Origin: Myripristis murdjan
Taxonomy: Eukaryota > Chordata > Actinopteri > Holocentriformes > Holocentridae
NCBI RefSeq assembly: GCF_902150065.1
Contig: NC_043986.1
Coordinates: forward strand, 15,149,390-15,213,389
Length of the DNA stretch: 64,000 bases
Direction: 5' to 3'
Within the stretch, counting starts at the first letter, position 1, and every line of letters begins with the position of its first letter. Under the pieces are notes generated by a model that was not told the origin of the DNA, did no database searches, and saw only the letters and a program-made list of their open reading frames with translations. Of the stretch, positions 50,051-62,288 are shown piece by piece. Both the position numbers and the translations under genes were made by a program.

Positions 50051-50122
50051 TCCCATATGGTCTAGCGGTTAGGATTCCTGGTTTTCACCCAGGCGGCCCG
50101 GGTTCGACTCCCGGTATGGGAA
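50051..50122 (+). tRNA. tRNA-Glu (TTC)
   Basis: The sequence begins TCCCATATGGTCTAGCGGTT, has anticodon loop TTTTCAC with TTC, T loop GGTTCGACTCC, and ends TATGGGA plus discriminator A. The acceptor stem TCCCATA/TATGGGA is perfect. TTTTT at 50130-50134 is the Pol III terminator. Confidence 0.97.
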
Positions 50123-50599
50123 CTGATCCTTTTTCCTAAAACAGTGTGTCATTCCGAACTACTGGGATGTTGCTGAGGAAGCTAAATTAAGGTCAAGGCA
50201 TGTGTGCATACTTTGCAGCTAAACGTGTTAATTTTTTAAACAGCGGGTGTGTAGCATCCTTACTAAAGATACAGTTGACTTACTAAAGGCGCAGCTGCTG
50301 TAAGTGTTTTTATTAGTTTTCTGAATTGTGGCCGACAGGACAATACTCCAAAATGTGTGCAAAAAAGCCCAATTTTGGCATTTTTGTCAGAAAATATTTG
50401 TTAGAGTTCTGGGGCTTCACCGCGATTGGCTTAACCCATGATGTTGAGTAAAACGTGACGTATGTGCATCACATGATTTTAAACGGAAGTAGTCGGTCAT
50501 AACGTCCAGCGCTAAACCCTTTAAACCTCATCTACACAAACATGTTTCAGCGATAATCGTCTACATTGCGGCGAGAAATACTTAAGCAAACAAGCCGGA

Positions 50600-53309
50600 A
50601 TGGGTCAGTCAGAGCTGGAAGAATCGTCTCTCATGCTGGACGAGAAGCTGCTTCGTTGCATGGAGCAGCTGGAGTTACTGGAGGAGAAGCGAGCTGCTCT
50701 CAACTCTCTCATAGAGCAGGTGGGACTACAAACGCAGATTATCAAGAAAACTAATACAAATTAAACCTGTGATTGCCTTTTACACCAGTAGGGCTCCCCT
50801 GCGAACAGGATAATATACTGTGTGGTTATTTGGACACTGCTCAGTCGGATAATGCTGCAAAATAATATCCTGTAATTATTGCTGTTATTGCTTATAAACC
50901 GGTTGCAAAGCATTTTTTTAATGGAGGTACTGCAAACTGTAATGCCGGGATTCCTGACTTTTTTCAAAAAAATAAATTTTAAATGCCTGATTGAGTGCGG
51001 AAATCACTCCAAAGCTGCTCCACTCACGTCCGCACCTGTCACTCTGGTGTGCACAAGAATATATTTATTCTGTACTAGTAAATCATTACATGTAAACAAA
51101 TAATCAAGATCCATAATACACAGCCAAGTTTGACAGATTGTCCAAAACAGCACCAGAGGCAAATAGTGCAGTTGAACTATTAGATCACTCTTTCTTTGTG
51201 CTTTGAGTGCATCCACTGATTAAACTGACCTTTAACAAACAATACAGCCACAGGATAGTCTGCTCATATCCTTAGTCGGATATGCAGCTCCTTAACGTCC
51301 ACTAGGCCTGCAGGTCTGATGAAAGGTTATTCAGTAGTACACTATTTTTATTAAAAAATATATATATGTATTCCTGCGCCCTCCTCTCTCACCCATTGTG
51401 TCTATTTGTGACTGACAAAGATTATATCTTAACATTTAACACTCCACACAGGGATGGTTTTCCATGTCCAAGGCGCGGTATTCCATGGGAAACAAACAGG
51501 TCTCTGCTCTTCAGTATGCAAGTGAGATAGAGCCACTGGTCCACGTACACACCAGGTGAGGAGTTGTTAGACATATCTTATCTCACAGTCTGTGTCTTGA
51601 GATGTTTTTGTGTTTGTCATTGTGTGCTGTAATGTAAGGTGTTTGCTGTAGTTCAGTACTGGTGCTGTTTCATGGAGGCAGTGCTGCTTAAATTTTTCCT
51701 TTAGGATGCATTATTTATTTATTACCTTGATTAATGTTACAGAACACTGGATAACAATGAGGTGGAGTTCTGCATCGAAAGAGTCACTCAGAAGTGTAAC
51801 AATGAGTCTGGAAAAGATGTGAAGACTGTGGAGGATATTGGACCTCAAGAAGAAGGTGAGTCCATCACAGTCAACAAGGTGTTGAAAATGTCTCATTTTC
51901 TTCCACCATAAAGCAACAGAATTGTTGCTCATTACATTCTTTGAATTCACAGGTGTGAGGAGAAGAATCAAATCAAAAAACAACTCCACAGAAAAAGAGG
52001 AGACTGAAAAAGCAGGCAGTGAGAGGCTCTTGACAAAAACGGAGCCTTCTGAGGTCGTTCCAGTAATCAAACGTGACCAAAATCCTCAGCAAGATCCACT
52101 GAAATGGTTTGGGATCCTGGTGCCACAAACTCTCAAACAGGCACAGTCATCGTTCAAGCAAGGTGTGGTACTGTACTTTAGAACATATTAACAGTTCAAT
52201 GCAATTTAAAAAAAAAAAAAAAAAACTACCACAATTTTATTTAGAATATAACCAAGTAATATGGTCTTAATTTTTTTAATCTGCAGAATAAAACTTTGTT
52301 GGTAGAATGAGCCAGTATATTAAAGAAGGCTACTTTGTAGTCTTGATAATGATGTTGATGAATTGCAGGTACATAAGTGAACAGGTTTCAAAGGTGGCTT
52401 GAGCCCCTGTAAATTGCTTTTCTAGAATGCAGTCATGACTGTAATTTATTTTTAGTTTATTACTTTATTGGAAAGGGACAGTGCATGTTAATAACATTTC
52501 TGAAAAATGCCAGAGTTAGCCAGAAAGGCTAATTTTCATCTGTAGTCCCCAGGCAGGCAACAGTTAAAAGCACAGTTGATAGAAAGGAAAGAGCTGAAAA
52601 TGCAATCAACGATAAAAGCAGTGATAATATGCAGATACAAAGAGAGCGTGCACAACATAGAGACGAGAGACAGCTATTATGACCAAAAAAAAAAAAAGAT
52701 TCACTGCATACAAACAAAGGATGTTAACAAAGAAAATAGGAAGCTAATTTAAAAAAAAAAAAAAAACCTGCTCCATCAAAAATAATTAAGCTGTGCGAGT
52801 GATCTTACTTTTTTCACAAGCCGCTGCCCTTTTAATGTCAATGTGTGGTCCTGATGGGAGGTCAGCAATTTCAAAACAGTCTAAATTGGCATTTGACATG
52901 AGAAAATGAAGGTAACGTTGGATCACTTTTTTTGTGTGTGAAAGACATTATTTAGCTTAAGGAATAACTGATCACATCCAACCCATCCTACATCCAACAT
53001 CTCACTTTCAAGTGAAGCTTAAATTGTTCACAAGCACTATTGAACTCTTTAGATTCACGTGTGGCCGATGGTATTGATGCATGGACTATGAACCCAGTGA
53101 ATTGATTACTGGTGGACTAAATCCTGTTCCCCACCCTTTCCCCTCTCTCCTTTTCCTGTTATGTTCCAGTGATTGAGCTCTCTGCTGAGATCGCAAGCCT
53201 TCAGAGTGCAGTTTGCACCGCCAGAGAGGACCTGAAGCTGAGCATGAAACAGAAATGTGCACTTGTGGAGAAAACCTCTGCAGCTCAGTTGGACAAGGTC
53301 ACAGACTAA
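50600..53309 (+). CDS. ccdc115: CCDC115, V-ATPase assembly factor (yeast Vma22 counterpart)
   Basis: Exons 50600-50719, 51452-51555, 51743-51855, 51953-52162 and 53170-53309 join in phase to 228 residues (human about 180). CCDC115 helps assemble the V0 sector of the vacuolar proton pump in ER/Golgi membranes and supports Golgi glycosylation and lysosomal acidification. Recognisable phrases are EQLELLEEKRAALNSLIEQG, WFSMSKARYSMG, QYASEIEPLVHVH, DPLKWFGILVPQTLKQAQSS and IELSAEIASLQS. Two coiled-coil helices flank a variable charged linker (about residues 110-160), which is longer than in human. The ATG at 50600 opens the only good frame and has G at +4. An ATTAAA signal lies near 53693. Confidence 0.94.
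52430..52690. repeat. Dispersed teleost repeat in ccdc115 intron 4
   Basis: It contains TTATTGGAAAGGGACAGTGC, GCCAGAGTTAGCCAGAAAGG and CATCTGTAGTCCCCAGGCAG, a phrase series I recall from multicopy teleost repeats. A-runs follow at about 52685-52697 and 52750-52766. No ends or target duplications were identified. Confidence 0.5.
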
Positions 53310-53899
53310 TTGATTGTGTTGAGTAAAACCTGGGGAAGAGCCGAGAGTAGCCTCCGGTCATACGGAGTGACAGGTTCAGGATGGAGTCACAGTGGATTAG
53401 GATGCCTAAGGGGAGCCATCCTGCTCCGACAGCTCTCCCTGCTGGATTTCAAGTCTGTACCACAAAACAGATGTTTAGAGATCCACACAATTGACAGTTA
53501 CTAGATAATTTATTGTTTAAATCTGTGCTGTTTTGACTGTCTAGCAAATGTGTAATGAAGGTGATTTGTGTGTTTGTGTGTGTGTGTTTGATTGGTGCTT
53601 GCTCATTTGAATTTTTCACTCAGGCCTAGTAAAATCAGCTCTATAGGCTGCACCATGTTTATTTAAACAGAGACCCTGTTTGAACATATTCCATTAAAAT
53701 GTTTTGATTACAATCTGGGTGTTTAATTTCGAAAGCAGTGCAGTGAGCCAAATAAGAATGATGTTTATTCTGATACTCTTGCACGGAAGGAGTCATAATT
53801 CTATCCCAACCTCGGGAACCAATCCTGAGCATTTTCGGGTCCTCTCAAAAAGAGGTCTGTCAGAGGAAAATTGCTCCAGTCCCTCCCTCCTTCACGGAT

Positions 53900-54449
53900 C
53901 CAACCATGAAATGAAAACATTGGACCGAGCGCCACCACCGACGGATCCTCACTAAAGCATAGCAGCTTGACTGGGGCCAGCCGAACACAGCCGGGAACAG
54001 TCGAAATAGTAGGAAACGAAACTCCCGTTTATTGTGTGTACTTCCTGGTCCAATTATAGAGGTAGCCCGTCTGTATGCCTCCGTGAAGCAAGCCTCTCTG
54101 CCTCCACTCCGGTTGCGTCCGAAGGTACGACGGATGGGAGCGCAGAAACAACGGATGCAGCCGCACAATAATCTCACTGCTGTTTCCAAACATCCGCAAC
54201 AGCCAGTGTAGCCCGATTGTGGCCGATTTCGGACGTGCAAGCGACGCAACTCCTGCTTGCAAATCATTTTTTCCCCTATTGTCTGCGCAACTAGCAGCAA
54301 CATTTTTTGATGTGTGATCATGGGGATTGAGAAGTAAACACGTTGGCCTGCGCTCATGATCAGGGGCGAGGTGAGATACGTCCCTCAGACTCGGATTGTC
54401 CTTCATCGCAAGTTGATTTTACTTCTAAGCAGAGGAACTGCAAGCTTCA
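53900..54449 (+). promoter_or_regulatory. CpG-rich 5' region of the BED/hAT gene
   Basis: Many CpGs occur between about 53920 and 54400, upstream of the ATG at 54450 and downstream of ccdc115. Long overlapping minus-strand frames here (up to 165 codons) are best explained by GC-rich composition. Promoter or 5' UTR is inferred. Confidence 0.45.
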
Positions 54450-57351
54450 ATGGCGTCAATTTCTAAAGTCTCTATTCTAGATTACTTTAATATTGTGTTT
54501 GAGGGTGAAAATGGCAAGATCGAGTCTAACTGCAAGGCTTGTGGCACCAGGATTCAGGCGAAGCGAAGTGTCACGTCCAACTTCGTAACGCATCTCAAGG
54601 TAATGCTTTCAAAATAAATCGTGTTTTTTTTAATCCCTGCCAGCATGAAACCCAGCGTTCTCTTGTGCATTTATTCCTGGCCTTGACCTAGTACTGTTTA
54701 TAATGTATCACTGGTAAACACATAAGATTGTTCCGTGACATCTTCTAGGTAATTTCACTTAAACAGCTGTCTTGCCATCAGATTGACTGTAATGGCAGTC
54801 TGTTGCTCTTCTTTACCAGGGGGTTGTCCATGCATACCTCCTCACAGATATTAAAAGACAGTATAGCATCAAGATGCAGACACCAAAACTGAACTCTTGT
54901 GGTTGTCAGTAAATAACAGTGTTATTGTTGTTGTGCTCCCATCCCACTCCCAACCTCCCATCACTCTCTTACAGCGTAAGCACCAGGCTATGTATGATGA
55001 GTTTGTGAAAAGGAAGGATATGAAGAGAGAGGCTTACTCGTCTGGTTCACTGCACAGCTTCACTGCCAATGGAGGGAACACTCGCTACACCCACCCCATC
55101 AGCAGTGGAGGAGGAGGAGGAGTGGGAGGAATAGGAACACTGGAGGGAGGAGTAGGGGGAGGCGCTGGAGGCGGAGTGACCAAGTTTGACAGACATGACC
55201 CACGGCAGGTGTGGGTCACCGTCCAAAGTCACTTATCAGTGTGAATTTGCAAGTTCCCACTGTATAAATAACATCCTTCTATTAAGTGTAATAACAAAGC
55301 AATTACACAGTAGGGTTAAAAAATCCTCTCCAGTAATAAAATTCATCCTGGTTCTTGTCACCATTAGGTTCTAATCTCTGAGGCCATAGCGAAGATGATT
55401 GTGCGTGACCTTCAGCCGACGTCCATGGTGGAGAACCAAGGCTTCAGGGAGCTGCTGCAGCTCCTGGAGCCACGCTACACCCCAGAGCCCCAACACTACC
55501 TCCAGAGCCAGCTGCTTCCAGCCTATGCCTACCAGGCTCAGCTGGCATCCCGTCAGGCCCTGGCCTCAGCACATGCTCTCAGCCTTAGCTTAGACCTCTG
55601 GAGGGGCCTCTCTGGAGCCACTTCAGGGTAAGTTGCTAAAACTAACCAACAGCACCACAACCAGTGGCCACTTGATTTAATTCAGTCACTCACTGAGGAG
55701 TCATATTTTTTTCTTCTCTCTAGGTACCTCGGTGTCACCTGTCATTTTCTTACATCTGACTGGCAGATGCGTTCAGCCCTTCTGGCATGCCTTCCCCTGA
55801 CTGGTGGAAGCTCTGTGAATCGCGTGCTTGCAGATTTTGATGAGGTGTGTCACTCTCATGGTGTTTCTGGGAGAGCGTTTCGTGTCGTTGCTGACCCTTT
55901 ACTGGCCACAACAACCCTACAGCCATGTTGTCTTCCTGGCTTCAGTATTCATGGAATTGGGCAGGAGGAGGAGGATGAGGAAGAGGGGGACAATGGCAAT
56001 GATTTGGAGGAAGGGAGTAGCAATGGTCACAGTGAGGGCAGAGAAGAAGCAGACTGGGAGGAATCGTGGGAGCAGGGTCTGGGTGTATGTCGAGTGGACT
56101 GTTTCTCTCGCTCCCTTGATCAGTGTATCAGAGAGGGGCTGCACTCCTGTCCACAGCTCTCCTCCACGCTGGCCAAAGCTGCTTGCTTCTACAACTACAT
56201 TACCTCTGCTGTCCCACCAGAGAAACTTAGCCAGGTTTTCGATGGTCCTGGCGTGGTGATGGGAGGACCAGGAAGCACCGCTCCTGTTATAAGAGACTGG
56301 GCTGCTCAGCTTAAGGTATGTGATATTACAAATGCATTAGTACACATAATGGACATTAATTACATTCCTTTCTCAGCAAGAGTCCTATTATGACATTATG
56401 GAGCGATGTTAATGTTTGTGTCATGAATTATTTCAAAAGTTTCACTGGCTCCTTGATTGTTTGGATACTGTTTATTGGTGTTGGATTTGACTGTATCACT
56501 GCATGCAGGTGCTTCGACGGCTGCTGGACTCAGTAGAGTTCCTTGAGGAGGTGAGTGGTCGAGGGGAGCTGGCACTGGGTGGCCCAGAGAGGGCCCTGTT
56601 GAGGGAGCTGACTGACACTCTGGAGCCCTTCACTGAGGCCTGGGACATGGTGCGCGGGGACAGACAAGAAAACAGACTCACAGACAGACACGTATCAATC
56701 AGCCTAGCCTTGCCATGTGTCCTGGGCCTTCGTAAGCACCTCTCGGAGACCTCAGCCCCCCACTGCCCCTCTCTACTTGTGGGCCTCAGCCAGGCTGTGG
56801 AGCGTCAGCTGGCCCCAATCCTTGAGGATCCCCTCTACATAACTGCCACCACCCTGGACCCCCAGTTCAAGCTCACATGGAGCAGCAACCCCGACTGGCA
56901 CAGGCAAGTTCTCCTAGAGGAGTTGACCAAACATTCCCCGGCTTCCAGCCCCTTAGACCCCATCACAGACCTCCATTCCCAAGCCCAGTCTCCTCCTGCC
57001 TCAGCTCCATCACCAGTCTCCTCACTGTCCCGGCCTTGCAAGCTGTTCTCCTTCATCAAGCAGAGACCCACAACACAGGCCAAGAGCCTGGAGCAGGAGC
57101 TGGCCGTCTACCTGCGTGAGGAACCCACAGACGAGGAGGCCTTGCATTACTGGCGGCGCAAGGCAATTGACTTTCCTCTGCTTGCCCAGGTGGCTAAGAG
57201 GGCTTTCACCATACCTGCTAGTGGCACTGTGGTGGAGAGCATTTTCGCTGCTGCCGGGCGTTGTCTGCGGCTGGAGAGAGGCCGTGTCTTACCAAAGAAC
57301 CTGGAGACACTCATCTACCTCAAAGCTAACTACAGATTATTATGGACTTAG
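54450..57351 (+). CDS. BED zinc-finger, hAT transposase-derived protein (ZBED-like)
   Basis: Exons 54450-54599, 54975-55208, 55368-55627, 55724-56315 and 56509-57351 join in phase to 692 residues without a stop. An N-terminal BED finger (CKACGTRIQ...HLKRKH) spans residues about 30-53. A Gly-rich linker follows, then the hAT RNase H-like core (SLSLDLWRGLSG, with Asp near residue 204; YLGVTCHFLTSDWQMRSALL), an inserted acidic loop (EEEDEEEG), and the hAT C-terminal dimerisation region ending VVESIFAAAGRCLRLERGRV and LETLIYLKANYRLLW. The usual TDNAxN motif is replaced by VADPLLA, so transposase activity is doubtful. The intact five-exon structure, CpG-rich 5' region and AATAAA at 58012 suggest a host gene. 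No terminal inverted repeats were seen. Confidence 0.85.
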
Positions 57352-58035
57352 AGTTTAGAGTTAAGTGTTTCTCGCATCTAAAGATCTACTAAGGGTTGTC
57401 ACAACTTTTTTTTTTTTTTTTACTTACCATAAAGCTACTTCTTGGATACCAACCTACATTTGTCTTCAAAGCACTTGAGCTAGAAACAATCCAGTCCTTG
57501 TACATCATTTGTTGATATAAGACATGCAGACATCAGAACGGAGGCCTAGTTTCCATTGTTGAGTAGGGCTTTCCAGGCTACTATAAGTGTGGATATACCA
57601 TGTAGTCTGCAGGACTATCCTAATACATGCTGTGGACCAAGTGGCCAAAAGCAGATCAATACTAAAGCATTTACGTTGACATTTTAGCCTGAGCAGGGAC
57701 TCCAGATAAGTACAAGACCACTAACCTCTCACCCTACATCCTGCCACCCCCAAAGACAGCTTGTGCCTGTACACTACCAGCCGATAATTACTCTAGTGAA
57801 ATACCAAGGATTACCAAGTGGTCATTTTAATGCATAGTATTCAGTTTATTTACATATATGAACAATAACCCTAGAGGTTGTAAATCATCAAATTTGATGT
57901 AAAAATGATTGAGGAATGGAAGGCATCAGCCAGTTAACAACAAGGCATTGCATCATCCCCTTTTTCTTTTTCATTTCTCTCTGTATGTATGCCTCACCAC
58001 TGGGACATCATAATAAATGAGTTTCACTCCTTAAT
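57352..58035 (+). other. 3' UTR of the BED/hAT gene
   Basis: About 680 nt of non-coding sequence follows TAG, with a T-run near 57404-57421 and an AATAAA at 58012-58017. Confidence 0.55.
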
Positions 58036-58865
58036 GCAGAGGTGTGTAGTGTGCAGGTATGTGTGCGTATTCATGTTTATGTGCTGTTTTCAAGCTAGTG
58101 GAAGGAAAGCTGAAAGTTACTGTGTCTGGCTCATTTTTTGACCCTAATGCATTTATAGCTTCCCCCCTCAAATCCTTCTAACCTCACATGCCCCCTGACA
58201 GAGTGGAGGTCAATTCCATTTCAAATTCATTAATGGCTCCTTTTTCCTTTCCGAATTTCATGTCCAATTCCACTCCAGAATTGTGTGGAATTGAAATAGG
58301 TTTGACCTGCTTCTGCCCTAGAAACCTCAGAGAAGATCTATGCATGTGGCAGCAGAGGCTTTTTTTGGTGTGACTCCACTGAATTATTGTGAAGACCCTG
58401 TGCTTGGCATAAGTTTAAGGGATAAACCTTGACTCTAGCAGTGTGTGTTTGTCTTTATGCAGGGACTCTGTTGCTCTGGGCTGGGCTGGTGGGGAGGCTG
58501 GGTAATTGGAAGTAATTCCATTACAGCTGAATTTGAGTCAGCAGGCAGGCAGCAGTCACATCCTACTCTGTCCTTTCTCCCACAGCCCACAAGCCTCACA
58601 AAACCTGCCTACCTAAAAATACATGGAAATAAATAGGAGAAAGAGATGCATAGCTGTATGTTTTGTCGTTACCTTCACCCTAAAACAGAATGTACAAGCT
58701 GACTAATAGTATTGCTTGATGTTTGTGATTAATAAGAAACAAAGGAAGACAAAACCATCAATCAATTTGTTTGTGACTGGTTGTGAAGGAAATTGAATAG
58801 ATCTGATTAGGACTGTCACAAGGATTCTATCTCTTGGTCACCAATGGCAACACAACAGCCCATTC

Positions 58866-58924
<59 letters not shown>

Positions 58925-59597
58925 AAGTAGCTTTCTTGTAATGCAGGGGTGAAAAGCACTTAAGAGACAGTGCCTTAATCTGAGTTAGACACAATGAGAT
59001 TAACCTCCCAGATCATAATTATCACAGATTGCTGTGATCTTAATGATCATCACCCCCAGGATGTCTCTAGATTTAGATGTTATGCTAGATATCTGTGCGG
59101 TCGTGTCAGTGTGCTTATGTACTATGTCCTTTGAAAAGTGTTTTCACTCTTCCCATGGGTGTGTTGTTGTTTGTGAGGTTGTGGAGCAGCTTGAAGCCTC
59201 CCTCTCCCTCCCCCTGGCTGTGACAGCTCATCCATTTGAGTTAGACGAGCAGGCTGGGCTGCAGTCCTATTGGTAATTGCCTCTGAAATGAATTACTTGG
59301 CAGAGAGTGAGACTGAGGGAGGGGAGGAAATTGTAATTGAACTGCCCCCTCCCTCCCGCCCTCTCCCTTATGCCTCAAGTTATTACATCTGCAGTGCAGA
59401 AAGCCATTTTGCGTCCGCATACACACTCTCGCAAAACCAATTTTTCCCCTCCCCCACCCAGTGGCCTCAGCAGAGGACCATATTGATGCAGGGTGATTTC
59501 AGAGATTGATTGTTCATGGGCACATGCGCACTGGGCGACACCACGCTTGTACACTCTTATTCATAGCACAGAGACAATTGCTGCTTCTACACATTCA

Positions 59598-59637
<40 letters not shown>

Positions 59638-60324
59638 ATGTGTGTATATAAATGTTTGTTTGCACTACTCTGGCCCCCACCAACCCACTTCCCCTGTTTG
59701 GGATGCCCTTTAGCTGGCCTTGGTGTATTGCTAAGGCCCAGCAGGCTGCGGGACTTTGGAGTTGGCAAGAATGAAAGTGGTGTTCAGTATCAAAAGAGGA
59801 CCCTAGTTACCCGTACACACAGACACACACACAGCCAAAGTATTGTTATTAATAACCCGCCTGTTGTTGGCCTGTTGACAGTCACAAAGCCTGATGGACT
59901 GGGGATCTAAGGCTTTTTGTGTACATTTGTGATTGTATCTTTTACGCACAAAATAGGTAACAATCTGTTCTTAATTTGGGTGCTCTGTCAAGCATGTAAG
60001 ATATATCAGTCCAGTCATTAGTCTCACATTTCCTCACTTGAACAAACACTGCTGCCCTTTGACCTTTTAATAGCCAGGACATAGAGAGGGGTAGGAGGGG
60101 TGAGTTAACTGAGCCACATATCGCTGCCTTGGCCAGACGCTCACACATTCTCTCTCTGACCATAGCACACAATAGCATCTATTTCTGTAAAAGCACTCAG
60201 GGTATCACTCCTCTTGCAGGGGCTGACACCCTCTCGCCCTCTTTCTGTCTCTCCTCCCTCTTTATCCCTTCCTCTCTAACATACTTGTACACACACACAC
60301 ACACACACACATACACACAAGATC
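58036..60324. other. Intergenic before apobec2
   Basis: No gene seen. A degenerate repeat with AATTCCATTTCAAATTCA and inverted TGGAATTGAAAT motifs lies at about 58195-58300. GT runs lie at 58868-58919 and about 59600-59636, and a (CA)n run at about 60288-60320 sits just before the apobec2 start codon, in the presumed 5' UTR. Confidence 0.5.
58868..58919 (+). repeat. (GT)n microsatellite
   Basis: About 26 GT units between the hAT-derived gene and apobec2. Another GT run lies near 59600-59636. Confidence 0.95.
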
Positions 60325-62288
60325 ATGGCTGACAGGAGCAAACGGCCCAGTGTGAAGAGCAAAGAGAAGAAGGTGGAGAACAAAACACACGAAGACAAAG
60401 AAAAGGAGAAGGTGAAGGAGAAAACGGTGAAGAAGCCCGACAAACTTGTGAAAAAGCCGGAGAAGACCCCCGAGCAGCCCAAGGCGGAGGAGGAGAGGAC
60501 GAAAGATGGAGGGACAACGGAAGGAGCGGAGGCCACAAAGACGGAAGAGAATGGAGAGTTTGAGCCCATAGAGTTGCCACCTTTTGAGATCGTCACAGGG
60601 TGGGTAAGATCAAATGAAGACATTACAAAGAGGCTACATATATCACTTTGACATACTGATTGTCTTGTACCTTCTTTTGCTGCATAAAAGTTTAGAGAAT
60701 AGTGATTTATTTTCGCTTTGTAGCCCCCTTTTGTAAGTCAGTATATTCTCAGTGTAATGTACTTGATTTGAATGAGGAGGGATACTAATGACTTGCACCT
60801 GCCATCTTTACTAACCCAGCAGTAAGAATAGAGATGAGTCACCGAGACAACGCAGAAGCCAGCTCCTGCTATATCACTCTGCCCAAAGCATCCCTCAATC
60901 TCTGCCTTTGAGCATTAGCTATTTAATATTAAGGATAGAAGAGATTTATTTGTGTAATCCCCTTGGCTACGCATATACAATATAACAATGGTTTAATCAA
61001 GAAAGGCAGAAGGTGCACATGTTTTGTAAATCTATTGAATCATGAGTTATCCATGGCTTGGCACATCCACACATCATGGGACATTTTGGAAGCCAGCAAT
61101 ATTTAGAGAAGCATCAGTTTACTCACCCTGGTAGCAGCATTCATACTCTATTTACTGTGTCATTTGTGCTGAGGACTCACCATCATCACTCTTTTATTAG
61201 GCTTTCTCTGTGAATTTTGTGTGGTTGACAGTCTTGGATGGATGGTTAAATTCATCATCGAGTGAGTGACTCATGTCCTCGATCTATTTATGCATGGACG
61301 CAAACGCCTTTTCACCTGGTTTGGCATTTCTGGCTCCACTGTGATGTGTGCACTATAAGTGAACGGTGATTGAGATTGGCAGCTTACTTTGAGAGCATTG
61401 CGGATAGAAAGAGCATGTTGATTGTTTTTCACTCAGTCACGCTCATCTGAGCCTCATACTAAAAAGCCCCAGCCACAGGGGCTGGGGCTAAATAAATAAT
61501 GTTTTGTGAAACACTTGCACGGATGTTTCTTGAAACAAAAAAACAAAAAAGACTTCATATTAGATTCATGAAATGTCTCTCTTTCACTTTCCACCTCTCT
61601 CTCACCCAGGGAACAAATGAGCCCATTCTACTTTAAGTTTCAGTTCAGGAACGTGGAGTACTCATCAGGGCGGAACAAGACCCTACTGTGCTTCCGAGTG
61701 GATACAAAAGGAGGCAGCATGGAGCCTCTGAAAGGTTATATGGAAGATGAGCATGCCACAGCTCATGCTGAGGAGGCTTTCTTTCAACAGGTAAGGCACA
61801 CTCACATGCTCAGCTGTCCTTTGTGTCATGTTACACTAACATATTTGAACTCTGTGGAAAGCCACATTTCTAAAACTTTACAATCAGTTGTTCTTCTTTC
61901 TTTGCCTGTTGTCTCATCCCCCTCATCGTCACCCCTACAGGTACTACCTAACTACAACTCCTCCCTGGAGTATGATGTCACATGGTATGTTTCGTCCAGT
62001 CCCTGTGTGGCTTGTGCAGCCAAACTGGCCAACATCCTTCAGCAGCGTAAGAAGCTCCGCCTTTGCATATTCTGCTCCCGCCTCTTCGGGTGGGAAGAGC
62101 CGGAGATCGTGGAGGGGTTGAAGGCCCTGGTCGGCGCGGGCTGCAAGCTGCGGATGATGAAGCCGTCTGACTTCCTTCATGTTTGGGAGACGTATGTGGA
62201 GAAGGAAGAGCAGAGCTTCACCCCCTGGGAGGACTGTCAGGAGAACTATGACTACTACGTGGAGAAACTGTCTGATATCCTCAAGTAG
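60325..62288 (+). CDS. apobec2: APOBEC2 cytidine deaminase-family protein
   Basis: Exons 60325-60599, 61610-61790 and 61941-62288 join in phase to 267 residues (human 224). The N-terminus (residues about 5-85) is a Lys/Glu-rich, disordered extension, longer than in mammals. The deaminase fold follows: FKFQFRNVEYSSGRNKTLLC, zinc motif HAEEAFF (His144, Glu146) and SSPCVACAAK (Cys174, Cys177), then LRMMKPSDFLHVWETYVEKE and ENYDYYVEKLSDILK. All zinc ligands and the proton-shuttle Glu are present. APOBEC2 is the muscle-enriched member, for which no robust deaminase activity is established. Two copies (apobec2a/b) exist in many teleosts; which this is cannot be told here. Start choice: first ATG of the open frame, GATCATGG. 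Confidence 0.95.

Noticed and set aside
53860-54406. Two overlapping minus-strand frames of 125 and 165 codons
   Set aside because: They lie in a CpG-rich 5' region, overlap each other in different frames, and show no domain or splice context. Composition explains them.
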